From assembly GCA_031288575.1 (NCBI GenBank), contig JAITRD010000052.1, positions 1 through 21,134 on the forward strand: DNA of 21,134 bases, given 5' to 3'. How positions within the stretch are numbered: position 1 is the stretch's first letter; the number at the start of each line of letters is the position of its first letter. The notes beneath the pieces were generated by a model. The model ran no database searches. It was not told where the DNA came from and worked only from the letters and a program-made list of their open reading frames with translations. A program made the position numbers and the translations under genes. The DNA comes from Treponema sp. (GTDB lineage: Bacteria > Spirochaetota > Spirochaetia > Treponematales > Breznakiellaceae). Of this stretch, positions 21,126 through 21,134 are shown one piece after another.

Positions 21126-21134
21126 TTCGGTCAA

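Noticed and set aside
20730..21134. Open frame reaching the window end on the minus strand
   Set aside because: More than half overlaps the CBM48-like gene on the other strand, the start is off the window, and the non-overlapping part shows no domain. It cannot be settled without the flanking sequence.

Overview
The window looks like chromosomal DNA from a spirochaete, most likely a GC-richer Treponema of the termite-gut kind. The main reasons are: a large one-membrane-span TPR protein with a long acidic N-terminus that matches the spirochaete periplasmic flagellar collar protein FlcA; a divergent, stand-alone ClpP of the spirochaete second-copy type; several exported or membrane proteins I recognise only as treponemal-style hypotheticals; and GC-rich genes separated by short AT-rich gaps. 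This assignment is by protein resemblance only, with no search behind it. I see no mobile element, CRISPR array, phage gene or rRNA.

Layout. 1-2270 (minus): an exported DUF6305-like protein cut by the window edge, then a lipoprotein gamma-glutamyltransferase with its own promoter and a hairpin after its stop. 2306-2929 (minus): clpP, closed by a clear U-rich terminator. Divergent from clpP, 3068-5336 (plus) is a two-gene efflux unit, a DHA1-type MFS exporter overlapping a cation diffusion facilitator by 8 bases. 5372-5983 (minus) is a small exported unknown. 6136-8076 (plus) is a 646-residue unknown with an extended -10 promoter. 8235-8657 (plus) is a single-strand DNA-binding protein with an atypical tail.

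8689-12008/12026 (minus) is an operon of an Eis-like GNAT acetyltransferase followed 5 bases later by a U32-family protein (RNA-hydroxylase type). Divergent from it is thioredoxin (12135-12458, plus) with a good promoter and a perfect hairpin downstream. 12558-13652 (minus) is a lipoprotein with an Ig-like and a lamin-tail domain. 13747-14172 (plus) is a small unknown, 14195-14902 (minus) a DUF2259-like secreted protein, 15009-15860 (plus) a multi-span membrane unknown, and 15988-16635 (minus) a CTP-dependent lipid-kinase relative (dolichol kinase/SEC59-VTE5 type). Between the last two are two back-to-back terminators, one per strand.

16877-16951 (minus) is tRNA-Val(CAC), whose flanks extend the acceptor stem and end in a U-run. 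Its promoter overlaps the stop codon of flcA (17026-20190, minus). Divergent from flcA, across a 41-base gap with two overlapping palindromes, is an exported protein with two glycogen-binding-like (CBM48/AMPK-type) modules (20232-20978, plus). The last 150 bases hold only a possible hairpin.

I did not find a convincing new multi-gene system. The best leads are the flcA/glycan-module divergent pair, the sealed pre-tRNA ends, the recurring very short predicted leaders, the DUF6305/GGT pair and the 646-residue orphan.
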